Part shown: positions 39,285 through 47,631 of the stretch, piece by piece
How the letters are laid out: the number at the start of each line of letters is the position of its first letter
Numbering within the stretch: the first letter of the stretch is position 1
NCBI RefSeq assembly: GCF_014323725.1
Contig: NZ_JABVED010000004.1
Span: 124,001 to 188,000, forward strand
Source of the DNA: Actinokineospora xionganensis
Lineage (GTDB): Bacteria; Actinomycetota; Actinomycetes; Mycobacteriales; Pseudonocardiaceae
Reading direction: 5' to 3'
DNA: 64,000 nt
Translations under genes and position numbers: made by a program
The notes under the pieces: generated by a model
The model's database searches: none
The model's input: the letters and a program-made list of their open reading frames with translations, nothing else
What the model was told of the DNA's origin: nothing

Positions 39285-40412
39285 TCAGCCCCGGTCGCAG
39301 AGGGCGGCGCCCAGGGCGACGGTGCGGTCGACTCCCGCGCCGCTGATCGCGTCGACAGCGGGCAGGACGTTCATCACCACGAAGGCCGACCGTCCGTCAG
39401 TGGTCGCGGCCGCGACGGACTGGTAGCCGGGCCAGAGGCCCGGGTGGCCGTAGGCCACGCTATCGCAGGGGAGCGAGTAGCGGATCAGGCCGAGTCCGTA
39501 GTCCACGCCCGGGCCGGGCATACCCGTCACCTTGAGCATCTCCGCGAGCTGCGGGGCGGGGACGACCTTGCCGGTGATCAGGGCCTGGAAGAACTTCGTC
39601 GCGTCGGCCCCGCTGGTCACGATGCCGCCGCTGGACTGGCCGACGCTGGGCTCGACGACCTGGGTGAAGTCGGCGTACACCACTCGGCCGACGTAGCCGC
39701 GGACGTGGCCCGGCGGCAGTGCCTTGTCGCCGGGGGTGGGGATGTAGGTGTTGGTCAGGCCGAGCGGGGTGATGATCCTCGACCGAAGCTCCTGCTCGTA
39801 GGTCCGCCCGGTGACCTTCTCGATGATCATGCCGGCGAGCAGGAAGTTGGTACCGGAGTACTGGTGTGAGGTCCCCGGGGCGAAGTACGGCGCGACCGAC
39901 AGGCCCCAGCCCACCATCTCCGCCTTCGTGTGGGTGAACAGGTGGACGAAGGGGTTGAGGGTGAAGGGGAGGACGTAGTCGGCGATCCCGCTGGTGTGGT
40001 TCAGCAGCTGGCGCACGGTGATCTTGGTTCCGTCATAGCCGTTTCCCTTGACCACACCGGGAAGGTAGGTCTCCACGCTGCCGTCGAGGTCGAGCTTTCC
40101 CTCGGCGACGAGCTGCAGCGTGATCGCGGACGTGAACGACTTGGTCAGACTGCCCGCGCGGACCTTGTGGTCCGGGCCGAACGGGAGATTCTGGCCCAGC
40201 GCCCGGGTCCCGCTGGACAGGTCCCACTGGGTGTCGCCGTCGCGGACCACGACGCCCGCCCCGGGCGAGACGTTGGTGGTCCTGAGGGTGTCGATGGCGG
40301 CCTGCGTGGCCGCGTGCGGCTCCGCCGCGGACGCCGCGGGCGCGATGCCGACCGACGCGGCGACGATCACCCCCGCCAACACCCAGCTGGTCCCCCTGAT
40401 TTTCGTGCGCAT
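39285..40412 (-). CDS. Secreted serine hydrolase, class C beta-lactamase / D-Ala-D-Ala carboxypeptidase family
   Basis: A 375-aa secreted enzyme: Sec signal with ASA-A cleavage near residue 29, SxxK motif SLTK (Ser88, Lys91), YSGTN for the YxN region (Gly replaces the usual Asn) and HPGLWPGY for the third motif. Fits R61-like carboxypeptidases or esterases. The altered YxN motif leaves peptidase or lactamase activity uncertain. Paralogue of the 42533 gene. GGAGAGGAAACGC precedes the ATG at 40412. Confidence 0.9.
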   Translation of the reverse strand: MRTKIRGTSWVLAGVIVAASVGIAPAASAAEPHAATQAAIDTLRTTNVSPGAGVVVRDGDTQWDLSSGTRALGQNLPFGPDHKVRAGSLTKSFTSAITLQLVAEGKLDLDGSVETYLPGVVKGNGYDGTKITVRQLLNHTSGIADYVLPFTLNPFVHLFTHTKAEMVGWGLSVAPYFAPGTSHQYSGTNFLLAGMIIEKVTGRTYEQELRSRIITPLGLTNTYIPTPGDKALPPGHVRGYVGRVVYADFTQVVEPSVGQSSGGIVTSGADATKFFQALITGKVVPAPQLAEMLKVTGMPGPGVDYGLGLIRYSLPCDSVAYGHPGLWPGYQSVAAATTDGRSAFVVMNVLPAVDAISGAGVDRTVALGAALCDRG

Positions 40413-40617
40413 GCGTTTCCTCTCCTCGAAAGTGGGAGCCGACTCCCTTCGGCTGCCAGCCGATTCTCTCGGCCGGATCGGGGCGACCATGGCCGAATGC
40501 CGTGGCCCACCTGCGCCATTGCTCACACAGGTCGCGCGAGGACGGCCTTCGTGGAACGCCGGAAATGTAGGTTCGCCATTGTCCAGGCCATATCCCACAA
40601 TCAGGGGGAATCCACAG

Positions 40618-41397
40618 ATGTCTCGGGGAATCCGATCCAAACCCAGGCGCGCGGCGCTGGGGCTCGCCGTCGTCGGCCTCACCGCGAGCCTGCTGGGTGT
40701 CGCGGCTCCGACCTCGGCCGCGGCCACCACCGTCACCCTCGGCGGCGGAAGCGGGATCGCTTTCGACCAAGGACTGCCGGGTGACGTGACGCAGGCGACC
40801 GCGGCCGGTTGCACTCTCACGGCGGTCGGGTACGACCGGACCGGGAACCTGGTCGGTCTGACCAACGCCCACTGCTTCATCCGGGCCGACGGCACCAAAC
40901 TGGTCGGCGAGCCGATCTACAAGAACATCGCGCCCGCGGGCACCGCGTTCAACGCGGCCAAAGTGATCACGCCCGACACCGACACCGGCGTCGTCGGCAC
41001 CGTCACCCACGTCAGCACCCCGAACAACCTGCTGTCGGACGGACCCGACGGCCTGGACTACGCGGTGATCGACCTGGACGAAACCAAGGTCGCGCCCACG
41101 ACCACCGTCGGTGGGGTGACGATCACCTCGGTCGGCGCCGTCCCGGGGGTCGGTGTCCGGATGTGCAAGCAGGGCCAGACGACCGGGCTCACCTGCGGCT
41201 TCAACCTCGGCACCAGCGGGATCTGGTTCGCCCACACGGTCTGGACCTGGGCGGGCGACTCGGGCGCGCCCGTCGTGGTGGGCCAGACGCTGGTGGGCAA
41301 CGCGTGGGGCCTGCAGCACAGCAGCCCGATCCTGAGCATCATCGCCGACATGGACGCCAACGGCGGTGTCGGCGCGGGATTCCGGGTCGCGGCCTAG
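40618..41397 (+). CDS. Secreted S1-type (chymotrypsin-fold) serine protease
   Basis: A 259-aa protein with a Sec signal (cut near residue 35) and the chymotrypsin triad visible as TNAHC (His85), LDYAV (Asp147) and GDSGAPV (Ser215). Two cysteines in MCKQG and LTCGF can pair. No obvious pro-region beyond 20-30 residues, unlike alpha-lytic proteases. AGGGGGA lies 8 nt before the ATG. Bracketed by the divergent carboxypeptidase-like gene and a convergent regulator. Confidence 0.88.
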   Translation: MSRGIRSKPRRAALGLAVVGLTASLLGVAAPTSAAATTVTLGGGSGIAFDQGLPGDVTQATAAGCTLTAVGYDRTGNLVGLTNAHCFIRADGTKLVGEPIYKNIAPAGTAFNAAKVITPDTDTGVVGTVTHVSTPNNLLSDGPDGLDYAVIDLDETKVAPTTTVGGVTITSVGAVPGVGVRMCKQGQTTGLTCGFNLGTSGIWFAHTVWTWAGDSGAPVVVGQTLVGNAWGLQHSSPILSIIADMDANGGVGAGFRVAA

Positions 41398-41403
41398 GAA
41401 ATC

Positions 41404-41429
41404 GGGGTCGGGCGACGTCGCCCGACCCC
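41404..41429. terminator. Strong bidirectional terminator
   Basis: Perfect 13+13 palindrome (arms GGGGTCGGGCGAC and GTCGCCCGACCCC) between the protease and the regulator, followed by CTTTCC. Confidence 0.8.
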
Positions 41430-41441
41430 CTTTCCGTGCCG

Positions 41442-42398
41442 TCAAAGCCAACCGCGGCGGGAAGCCTGCACCCCCGCCTGGAACCTCGTCGTGGCGCCAA
41501 GGCGGTCGAACAGGGCAGCGGTGCGCCGCACCACCGTGCGCCGCGACAGGTTCAGCCTGCGGGCGATCGCGTCGTCGGTCGCCCCGCTGGCCATCAGCGA
41601 GATGATCTGCCGGTCCCGGTCGTCGACGAAACCCTCGATGCGTGAGGCCGACACCGGAACCGAGAGCTTCCACAGGGTCTCGAACACCCCGGACAGCACG
41701 TCGAGCAGACCGGACGGCCGGACGAACAGCGACACCACGCCATGCGCGCCCTCCGCCTCCAGGGTGAGCACCGCGGAGTCGTAGTCGGCCAGCAGCAGCT
41801 TGATCGGCGGATCCTCGAGCGTGCGCGCCTGCTCCCCCGCCGCCATCATCCGCGCCATGTTGGGCCCGATCAGCGGGTCGTCGAAGGCGGAGTCGAAGTA
41901 GATGGTCCGGTAGACCACCCCCGCGTCCATCCGTTCGCGCTGCATCACTTCCTGGTTGACGTAGTACTCGTCGGGCGCGAAGTACGGCGGCCGGTCGACC
42001 ACCCGGAACTGCTCCTTGGCGGCACGTTGCATCTGCTGCGCCGTCCACGAGATGCGCGCGGTGTCGTCGATGACCTCCAGCGCGCCGTAGTGGCCGCTTT
42101 CCCTGCGGACGAAGCGGAACAGTTGCTCCAGCTCGAGCCCGTTGCGCCGGAGCCCGGCCTGGCGCTCGGCGTCGCGGCGCAGCAACTCCTCGGTCACCTC
42201 CGCGGGCGAGTGCGCCTCCCACGCTCCCCCGAGCTCGGAGACCGCCCCGTCGTCGAGCAGGTCGCGCAGTGTGGTCTCCACGACCTCCGCGGAGAGCCCC
42301 GTCCGCTCGACGATGCCCGGCACCCGCGTCCGCGGTTGGCCCACGAGGGCCCGGTACACCCGCCCATGGTGCGTCTCGGCGTCCAGCACGTCACCCAT
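41442..42398 (-). CDS. TrmB-like / LuxR-type HTH transcriptional regulator
   Basis: A 318-aa regulator of the same design as the 16883 product: TrmB-like winged helix at the N-terminus, sensor-like middle, and a LuxR-type HTH (SGATDDAIARRLNLSRRTVVRR) followed by RFQAGVQASRRGWL. The ATG at 42398 has a G-rich site (GGGGGG) upstream; the GTG six bases earlier is less likely. A perfect 20-bp palindrome 20 nt upstream suggests autoregulation. Confidence 0.82.
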   Translation of the reverse strand: MGDVLDAETHHGRVYRALVGQPRTRVPGIVERTGLSAEVVETTLRDLLDDGAVSELGGAWEAHSPAEVTEELLRRDAERQAGLRRNGLELEQLFRFVRRESGHYGALEVIDDTARISWTAQQMQRAAKEQFRVVDRPPYFAPDEYYVNQEVMQRERMDAGVVYRTIYFDSAFDDPLIGPNMARMMAAGEQARTLEDPPIKLLLADYDSAVLTLEAEGAHGVVSLFVRPSGLLDVLSGVFETLWKLSVPVSASRIEGFVDDRDRQIISLMASGATDDAIARRLNLSRRTVVRRTAALFDRLGATTRFQAGVQASRRGWL

Positions 42399-42417
42399 GC
42401 CCACCCCCCAGGCCGAT

Positions 42418-42437
42418 TCGATACTCGCGAGTATCGA
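42418..42437. promoter_or_regulatory. Perfect 20-bp palindrome upstream of the TrmB/LuxR regulator
   Basis: Half-sites TCGATACTCG and CGAGTATCGA abut, 20 nt from the ATG. A second small palindrome ATTCCATGGAAT lies at 42459-42470. Candidate autoregulatory operator. Confidence 0.6.
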
Positions 42438-42490
42438 GTTGGCGGGGCGCCATGGTCAATTCCATGGAATCAAATGTGACACTCACTGCA

Positions 42491-42522
42491 GCGGCGGCGG
42501 CCCCCGTGGGAACCGCCGCCGC
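42491..42522 (-). terminator. Terminator of the second serine hydrolase gene
   Basis: 10-bp arms GCGGCGGCGG and CCGCCGCCGC around a 12-nt loop, starting 11 nt after the stop. Confidence 0.75.
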
Positions 42523-42532
42523 AGGGCACTGA

Positions 42533-43642
42533 TCAGCCGCAGAGCGCGAGGTCGATCGCTTCGCCGAGCGGCACCATGTGGGGCTGGGCCGGACCGATGT
42601 TGGCGTTGCTGACCGTCACCACCTGCTTGCCGTCCGCGGTGGCGAAGGCGGCGGTGACGAAGCCCGGCATCACGCCGTTGTGCCCGTAGGCGGTGACGCC
42701 GCAGGACAGCTTGGCGACGACCAGGCCGAGTCCGTAGCTCCAGGGGTCGTCGGTGAACGTCGTGCGCATCTCGGCCAACTGCGCGGGCGGAAGCAGCTTG
42801 CCCTCGGCGAGCAGCGCGGCGAACTTGGCCATGTCGCGGCTGGTCGAGACCATCGATCCCGCCGCCCAGCCGAGGGTCGGGCTGTAGTGCGTGGTGTCGA
42901 TCTTCAGGGTGGGCAGCAGGTGGGTGTAGCCGAAGGAGAACGGCTCGGGCAGCCGGTGCTTCTCCGCGGCGGGCAACTCGGTCTCGGTGAGGCCGTGCGG
43001 CACGGTGATCCGGTTCCGGATCTCCTGGGACACCGAGTTTCCGGTGCTCTTCTCGATCAGCAGGCCGAGGATGATGTAGTTGGTGTTGGAGTAGAGGAAG
43101 GTCGCGCCAGGAGCGCCGTTCGAGCCCTTGGCCAGTCCGTTGCGGGCCAGCGCGGCCGGGTCGTGGGTGGCCCACAGGTTGAGCGGGTTGACGAACATCG
43201 TGCCCAGGTAGTCGCGGATGCCGCTGGTGTGCTGCAGCAGGTGCCGGACGGTGATCTTCGTGCCGTCGTGGCCGTTGCCCGCGACCAGACCGGGCAGGTG
43301 CTGCTCGATCGGCTCGTCGAGCGCCAGCTTGCCCTCGGCGACCAACTGGAGCACGACCGTCGAGACGAACGACTTGGTCACGCTGGCAATGCGGTAGTGG
43401 TCGTCGTCCGCGATCGGCCGGTTCTCGAAGGCGGAGACCTTGCCCGCCTGGGCCGCCCAGGTCTTGTCGCCCGACCGGAACACCGACGCGCCCATCGCCC
43501 GGTAGTAGGTCACCACCTTGTCGACCTTGACCTGCACCTGGGCCTGGGCGTCGCCCTGCGCCGCCGACGCGGTCGCCGCGCCGGACACGGTCACGGCCAC
43601 CACCGCCGCGAGCAGTCCGCCGACCAGTCTCTTGATTGCCAT
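42533..43642 (-). CDS. Secreted serine hydrolase, class C beta-lactamase / D-Ala-D-Ala carboxypeptidase family
   Basis: A 369-aa secreted enzyme with Sec signal (ASA-A near residue 28), SVTK (Ser87, Lys90), a standard YSNTNY motif and HNGVMPGF. This set is typical of R61-type D-Ala-D-Ala carboxypeptidases and related esterases. It is more canonical than its paralogue at 39285. AAAGG lies about 14 nt before the ATG, a weak site. It diverges from the TetR gene, which may control it. Confidence 0.9.
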   Translation of the reverse strand: MAIKRLVGGLLAAVVAVTVSGAATASAAQGDAQAQVQVKVDKVVTYYRAMGASVFRSGDKTWAAQAGKVSAFENRPIADDDHYRIASVTKSFVSTVVLQLVAEGKLALDEPIEQHLPGLVAGNGHDGTKITVRHLLQHTSGIRDYLGTMFVNPLNLWATHDPAALARNGLAKGSNGAPGATFLYSNTNYIILGLLIEKSTGNSVSQEIRNRITVPHGLTETELPAAEKHRLPEPFSFGYTHLLPTLKIDTTHYSPTLGWAAGSMVSTSRDMAKFAALLAEGKLLPPAQLAEMRTTFTDDPWSYGLGLVVAKLSCGVTAYGHNGVMPGFVTAAFATADGKQVVTVSNANIGPAQPHMVPLGEAIDLALCG

Positions 43643-43745
43643 GGGGGTTTCGCCGCACCTTTCGTCATCCGGCCGGAATGTCCGGCCAGTCCTGCGAATC
43701 ATGGCTTGGGGTGACAGTCGTGTGGGGTGGTTTCGTTGGCCTACA

Positions 43746-43760
43746 TGGGAATCTGTCCCA
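43746..43760. promoter_or_regulatory. Inverted repeat TGGGA-N5-TCCCA between the hydrolase and TetR genes
   Basis: Five-base arms 40 nt before the TetR start, in the divergent gap. Plausible TetR operator, weak by itself. Confidence 0.35.
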
Positions 43761-43799
43761 GATGCGCCATGGTCGGCTGGGCGGCGGTAGCGTGCCCGG

Positions 43800-44399
43800 G
43801 TGAAGTCGACCGCCCCCACTCCCCGCGTCCGGCGCCTCGAGGTCCGTCGCCGCATCCTGGCCGCCGCGGCCGAGCAGTTCGCTGAACGCGGGATCCACGC
43901 GACCCGGTTGGAGGATGTCGCGGCAGCGGCGGGATTCACCCGCGGCGCGGTGTACTCCAACTTCGCGGGCAAGGACGACCTCGTCGCCGCGGTGATCGCC
44001 GACCGGGTCGAGGGGATGACCGGGAAGGGCCTGGCGCTGACCCTGGGGGCGGGGGCTGGCCTGCCCGCACTGGTGGCGTCATACCTGGCGTCGCAGGTCA
44101 AGGCCGACACGACCGGACACCGGCTGGCCCTGGAGACCCTGCTCTACGCCGCCCGCGACGATGAGCTGCGGGAGCGACTCCTCGGCTCACGCAAGATCCT
44201 GCGGGCGGCGGTGGCCGACTGGCTCCGGGAGTACGCCAGGCAGTCGGGCGCCGAGTTGCCGCTGCCGCCCGACGTACTCGCCATGACGCTCATCGCCCTG
44301 GTGAACGGGATCGCCTCGGAGTACCTGGCCGATCCCAGCCCGGCACCGCTGGACGCGTTGGCGCAGGCCATCGTCCATCTCGTCCCGTCACCCCCCTGA
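43800..44399 (+). CDS. TetR family transcriptional regulator
   Basis: 199-aa TetR repressor. The HTH reads TRLEDVAAAAGFTRGAVYSNFAGKDDL at about 38-64, followed by a ligand-binding helical domain. GTG start at 43800. Its target is probably the divergent serine hydrolase gene. Control of the distant palindromic DUF4386 promoter is conceivable but unsupported. Confidence 0.9.
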   Translation: MKSTAPTPRVRRLEVRRRILAAAAEQFAERGIHATRLEDVAAAAGFTRGAVYSNFAGKDDLVAAVIADRVEGMTGKGLALTLGAGAGLPALVASYLASQVKADTTGHRLALETLLYAARDDELRERLLGSRKILRAAVADWLREYARQSGAELPLPPDVLAMTLIALVNGIASEYLADPSPAPLDALAQAIVHLVPSPP

Positions 44400-44624
44400 G
44401 CGCGAGGGAGACGACGACGGGCACCAGGTAGACCAGCGGGAACGCGAGGTGTGAGTACCAGCGAGCCGGGCCACGGTGACGACGGCGCCGGTGAAGCAGG
44501 GGATCAGGCAGATGGCGGCCATGAGCCCGATGACCGGCACGAACAGCCGGTCACCAGGCCCGCGCCGAGCCACGGCCACCACGCGCGGGGCACGCCGTAG
44601 TCGGCCGGCGGCTCCGACGAGGGC
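44400..44624 (-). pseudogene. Frameshifted remnant of a small membrane protein gene
   Basis: Reading the minus strand, protein-like sequence hops frames: YGVPRAWWPWLGAGLVT in one frame, then LFVPVIGLMAAICLIPCF in a second, then RWYSHLAFPLVYLVPVVV in a third. Together these look like consecutive TM segments of one protein. At least two frameshifts are needed and no start is visible. A decayed gene squeezed between the TetR and sigma factor genes is the best reading; sequencing errors are the alternative. Confidence 0.55.
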
Positions 44625-45599
44625 CTATGGTGCGCGATCCGGCATGTCGAACGCGCGGAACAAGGCGGGTTCGTGGAACATGGTGATTCGGTCGATTTTC
44701 CTCCCTGCCAACGTAAGCACCAGGATCGCGTGGGCGTGGTATTCACCATCGTCCTGTCGCATGTAGACGGCGTAGGCGGGTTGGCCGTTGGCGATCGTGG
44801 GGAACAGCCGCATGGCTCCGCAGGTGCGTAGGCGGGTGGACAGGAAGCCGCCCACGTTGTCGCGGCCTGCGTACCAGGTGGGGATGGGGGGCATTTCGAA
44901 GACGGCGTCTTCGCTCAGCAGTCGCATGATGGTGGGGATGTCGGCGTCCTCGAAGGCCTTGGCGTAGTCGTGCACCAAGGCTTTCTGGTGGGGGTCGGTG
45001 GGCTCCACGACGGTGTCCTCCACCGGGTCTGCCGCCGCCAGCTGGGTTCGGGCGCGTTGCAGGGAGCTGTTCACCGAAGCTGTGGTGGTGTTGAGGAGTT
45101 GGGCGACTTCCGCCGCCCGCCAGGCCAGCACGTCCCGCAGCAGCAGCACGGCGCGTTGGCGGGGTGGGAGGTGTTGCAGGGCGGCGGCGAAGGCCAGGCG
45201 GGTGGTGTGGCGGGACTCGACCGTGGCGGCCGGGTCGGGGGCGAGCATGGTGTCGGGGAAAGGTTGCAACCACCGTGTTTCCGGCCGCCGCGGGTCCACG
45301 GGACCGGTCGGGTCGTCGCTTGGGCCTGCCAGGCCCGAGGGCAGTGGGCGGCGGGTTCCGCGCTCCAAAGCCTTCAGGCAGGCCCGCGTCGCGATCTTGT
45401 ACAGCCAGGTGCGCAGGGACGACCGGCCCTCGAAGTCGCCGTAGGCACGCCAGGCCAGCAGGTACGTCTCCTGGACCAGGTCCTCGGCCTCATGGATCGA
45501 GCCGAGCATCCGGTAGCAGTGCGCGAGCAGCTCCGTTCGGAACGGGTCGGTGAGCCTGGCGAAATCCTCGCCCGCCCGCTCCTGGGTTGTCGATGACAC
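44625..45599 (-). CDS. ECF-type RNA polymerase sigma factor with SnoaL-like C-terminal domain (SigG/TIGR02960-like)
   Basis: 324-aa sigma factor: region 2 (HCYRMLGSIHEAEDLVQETY), a WLQPFPD linker typical of the SigG-like group, region 4 (LPPRQRAVLLLRDVLAWRAAEVAQLL) and a SnoaL-like C-terminal domain that tunes activity in such factors. No anti-sigma gene is adjacent, as usual when the SnoaL domain is present. Start taken as GTG 45599 after GAGGAG; a TTG is just before. The promoter motif upstream of it is repeated before the ABM/DUF899 operon. Confidence 0.9.
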   Translation of the reverse strand: MSSTTQERAGEDFARLTDPFRTELLAHCYRMLGSIHEAEDLVQETYLLAWRAYGDFEGRSSLRTWLYKIATRACLKALERGTRRPLPSGLAGPSDDPTGPVDPRRPETRWLQPFPDTMLAPDPAATVESRHTTRLAFAAALQHLPPRQRAVLLLRDVLAWRAAEVAQLLNTTTASVNSSLQRARTQLAAADPVEDTVVEPTDPHQKALVHDYAKAFEDADIPTIMRLLSEDAVFEMPPIPTWYAGRDNVGGFLSTRLRTCGAMRLFPTIANGQPAYAVYMRQDDGEYHAHAILVLTLAGRKIDRITMFHEPALFRAFDMPDRAP

Positions 45600-45633
45600 C
45601 AACTGCTCCTCTCACCGCACGGACCTCTCCCCG

Positions 45634-45664
45634 ATACAGATCCGTTCGGTGCTGAAAACTCATC
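45634..45664 (-). promoter_or_regulatory. Candidate ECF sigma promoter of the sigma factor gene
   Basis: GATGAGTTT, 11 nt, CGGATCTGTAT on the minus strand, 35 nt from the start codon. Identical motif and spacing occur at 46770-46800. Confidence 0.65.
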
Positions 45665-45706
45665 GCCGCGCTGGTCACGGCGTCGCCAGGATGAGGCTAC
45701 GACACC

Positions 45707-46432
45707 TCAGTGACAGGAATGGCCGGTCACTTCGTCGTAGCGGTCGTGGTGGCGGAACTGGTTGACGTAGCGCTGTCGGCCCAGCGGTGTGAGGTCGAGG
45801 TAGTGGTAGGTGCCCAGCAGCGTGTCGAGGCCGCGGGCGTAGGTCGAGTAGGTGTGGAAGATGTCATCGCCCTCACGAAGGAAGACGCTCGCGCCGGGGT
45901 CCTCGCCGGTGAGGAAGTGCGTCAGTCCTTCGGTCCGCAGGGTGTCCGCGTCCTTGTAGTTGTATTCGGGGGGCGTGATGGACTCGTCGTGGGACACCTG
46001 GAAGTCGTAGTTGAAATCGCTGTCGTGCGACGAGAACCACGGCATGGTCCAGCCCATCCGGGCCTTGAACGGCTCGATCTTGGCCAGGGGCGCGCGGGAC
46101 ACCAGCGCCAGGGAGGTGTCGTTGACGTGCAGGTGTGCGAGGTGGCCGATGTTGTCGGCCACCAGCGAGCAGCTCGCGCAGCCCTCGTCCCAGGCCGGGT
46201 CGAACATGAAGTGGTAGACGATGAGCTGCCTGCGTCCCTCGAACAGGTCGAGCAGGCCCACTGGCCCGTTCGGCCCCGCCAGCTTGTACTCCTTGTCCAT
46301 GCGGACCATCGGCAGCTCCCGACGCCGCGCGTCGACCTCAGCCTTAGCCCTGGAGATCTCCTTCTCCCGCGCCAGCAGCTCCCCGCGGGCGACCAGCCAC
46401 TCGTCGCGCGTGACGACCTTCGGGGCGCTCAT
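45707..46432 (-). CDS. DUF899 family thioredoxin-like protein
   Basis: 241-aa DUF899 protein with the thioredoxin-fold core (LIVYHFMFDPAWDEGCASCSLVAD) where CASC stands in place of the CxxC, and the PWFSSHDSDFNYDF stretch common to the family. Likely a redox protein, reaction unknown. Its ATG overlaps the stop of the ABM gene (ATGA). Probably part of the ECF sigma response. Confidence 0.88.
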   Translation of the reverse strand: MSAPKVVTRDEWLVARGELLAREKEISRAKAEVDARRRELPMVRMDKEYKLAGPNGPVGLLDLFEGRRQLIVYHFMFDPAWDEGCASCSLVADNIGHLAHLHVNDTSLALVSRAPLAKIEPFKARMGWTMPWFSSHDSDFNYDFQVSHDESITPPEYNYKDADTLRTEGLTHFLTGEDPGASVFLREGDDIFHTYSTYARGLDTLLGTYHYLDLTPLGRQRYVNQFRHHDRYDEVTGHSCH

Positions 46433-46734
46433 GCGGACATCACCCGGTAGGACCCGACCAAGGTCGCCTCGGAGCGGTCCACCGGGCCTGCCAGGCGGTC
46501 GGCGATCCCGGCCTGGAACTCGGCGAACGCCGTGACCGCCCGCAGCGGGTTGTCCTCACCCTCGGTCACCGCGACGTGCACGAAGGTCACCCCGTCGGCC
46601 AGCCGGAAAGTGGCGTACCGCAAGCCATCCGGCTGGTTCTCCGCCAGCTCGGCGAACACCTTCTCGACCGCACCCTGGTTCTCGTCGGCCGCGTCGGGCC
46701 TTGTCGTATAGCGCACCACGAACATCGTGCTCAT
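46429..46734 (-). CDS. ABM/EthD-like dimeric alpha-beta barrel protein
   Basis: 101-aa protein with the ferredoxin-like dimeric barrel pattern (MFVVRYTTRPDAADEN, YATFRLADGVTFVHVAV), resembling antibiotic biosynthesis monooxygenase-like proteins. No cofactor motif; function unknown. GGGAG lies 7 nt before the ATG. First gene of the unit that ends with DUF899, behind the same promoter motif as the sigma factor gene. Confidence 0.78.
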   Translation of the reverse strand: MSTMFVVRYTTRPDAADENQGAVEKVFAELAENQPDGLRYATFRLADGVTFVHVAVTEGEDNPLRAVTAFAEFQAGIADRLAGPVDRSEATLVGSYRVMSA

Positions 46735-46769
46735 CGGTTGACTCCCGTATCCGTATCGGTCCTCTGCCT

Positions 46770-46800
46770 ATACAGATCCGGGAAGCCCGCGAAACTCATC
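46770..46800 (-). promoter_or_regulatory. Candidate ECF sigma promoter of the ABM-DUF899 operon
   Basis: GATGAGTTT, 11 nt, CGGATCTGTAT, 36 nt from the start codon, matching the sigma gene promoter in both elements and in spacing. Confidence 0.65.
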
Positions 46801-46803
46801 GCG

Positions 46804-47538
46804 TCACGAAAGCACCTGGACCGTGCACTGGGCGGTCGTGTTCGCGGGCGCCGTCCTCGCGCTCGTCGCCACCGGGGCCACGGCGGCCTGCTTGAATCCC
46901 TTGGTGACGAGGTACAGCGCGAAACTGACCTCCCACGCGAACACCGGGAGCGCGGCGAGGCCGCCCAACGTGGAGAGCTGCTCGTAGAGCCCGAACATCA
47001 CGGCCGTCGCCGACACGCAGATCAGCGGGCCGCCGACGAGACCGAGCACGGCGATCGGGCGGGGCACGAGTCCGGACCGAAACACCAGGTAGGCCAGCAT
47101 CAGGCTGTTGGCGCCCAGCACGAAGTTGGGGCCGAACAGGAAAGTCCACTCGTGCGTGGCCAGCAACGCCTTGGCCACGGTCCCGAGCGCGGCGTCGTCC
47201 GCCAGGCCCTGGCGCAGTGTCACGACCGTGAGCACGCTGATGGTGCCCATCGCGATAATGGCGGCCTCCAACAGGCGAGCGCAGACGTAGCCGAGGGCGA
47301 GACCGTGGTTCTGCCTCTTGATGACCGGGTAGAGCGTGGCAGCCGAGCCGATCACGGCGGCTACCAGGAGCAGCTCGGCGAGTCCGCCCAGCAGCACCCG
47401 ACCGTCGGAGCCCGGGCCGGTGACGTAGGCCGGATCGCTCAGGACTGGCTGGTAGAGCGCCATTCCAGCGATCGCGGCGATCTCCGTCAGCAGGAACAAC
47501 GCACCCGCGACCAGTGCGGTCGTCCTCGTCGAGCTCAT
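46804..47538 (-). CDS. DUF4386 family membrane protein
   Basis: 244-aa integral membrane protein with about six or seven TM helices and the family pattern GALFLLTEIAAIAG and a middle RLLEAAIIAMG. Function unknown. AAGGGA precedes the ATG at 47538. Expression seems tightly controlled: the promoter spacer and the leader each carry one copy of a palindrome. Confidence 0.85.
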   Translation of the reverse strand: MSSTRTTALVAGALFLLTEIAAIAGMALYQPVLSDPAYVTGPGSDGRVLLGGLAELLLVAAVIGSAATLYPVIKRQNHGLALGYVCARLLEAAIIAMGTISVLTVVTLRQGLADDAALGTVAKALLATHEWTFLFGPNFVLGANSLMLAYLVFRSGLVPRPIAVLGLVGGPLICVSATAVMFGLYEQLSTLGGLAALPVFAWEVSFALYLVTKGFKQAAVAPVATSARTAPANTTAQCTVQVLS

Positions 47539-47559
47539 GGCGGTCCCTTCGTCACGACC

Positions 47560-47580
47560 GAGGTGTACGACGTACACCTC
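47560..47580. promoter_or_regulatory. Near-perfect 21-bp operator in the DUF4386 leader
   Basis: Arms GAGGTGTACG and CGTACACCTC around a single A, between the predicted transcription start and the ribosome site. Typical size and symmetry for a TetR- or MarR-type repressor. Confidence 0.7.
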
Positions 47581-47592
47581 GACACGTCGGGA

Positions 47593-47622
47593 ACCATAGG
47601 CGTACGGCGTACACCTCGTCAA
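47593..47622 (-). promoter_or_regulatory. DUF4386 promoter with a second operator copy in the spacer
   Basis: Minus-strand TTGACG (47622-47617), 18 nt, TATGGT (47598-47593). The spacer holds a degenerate copy of the leader palindrome (47597-47617, shared core GTACGNCGTACACCTC), 37 bp from the first. Binding there would block RNA polymerase. Confidence 0.65.
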
Positions 47623-47631
47623 GCGAAGGGG

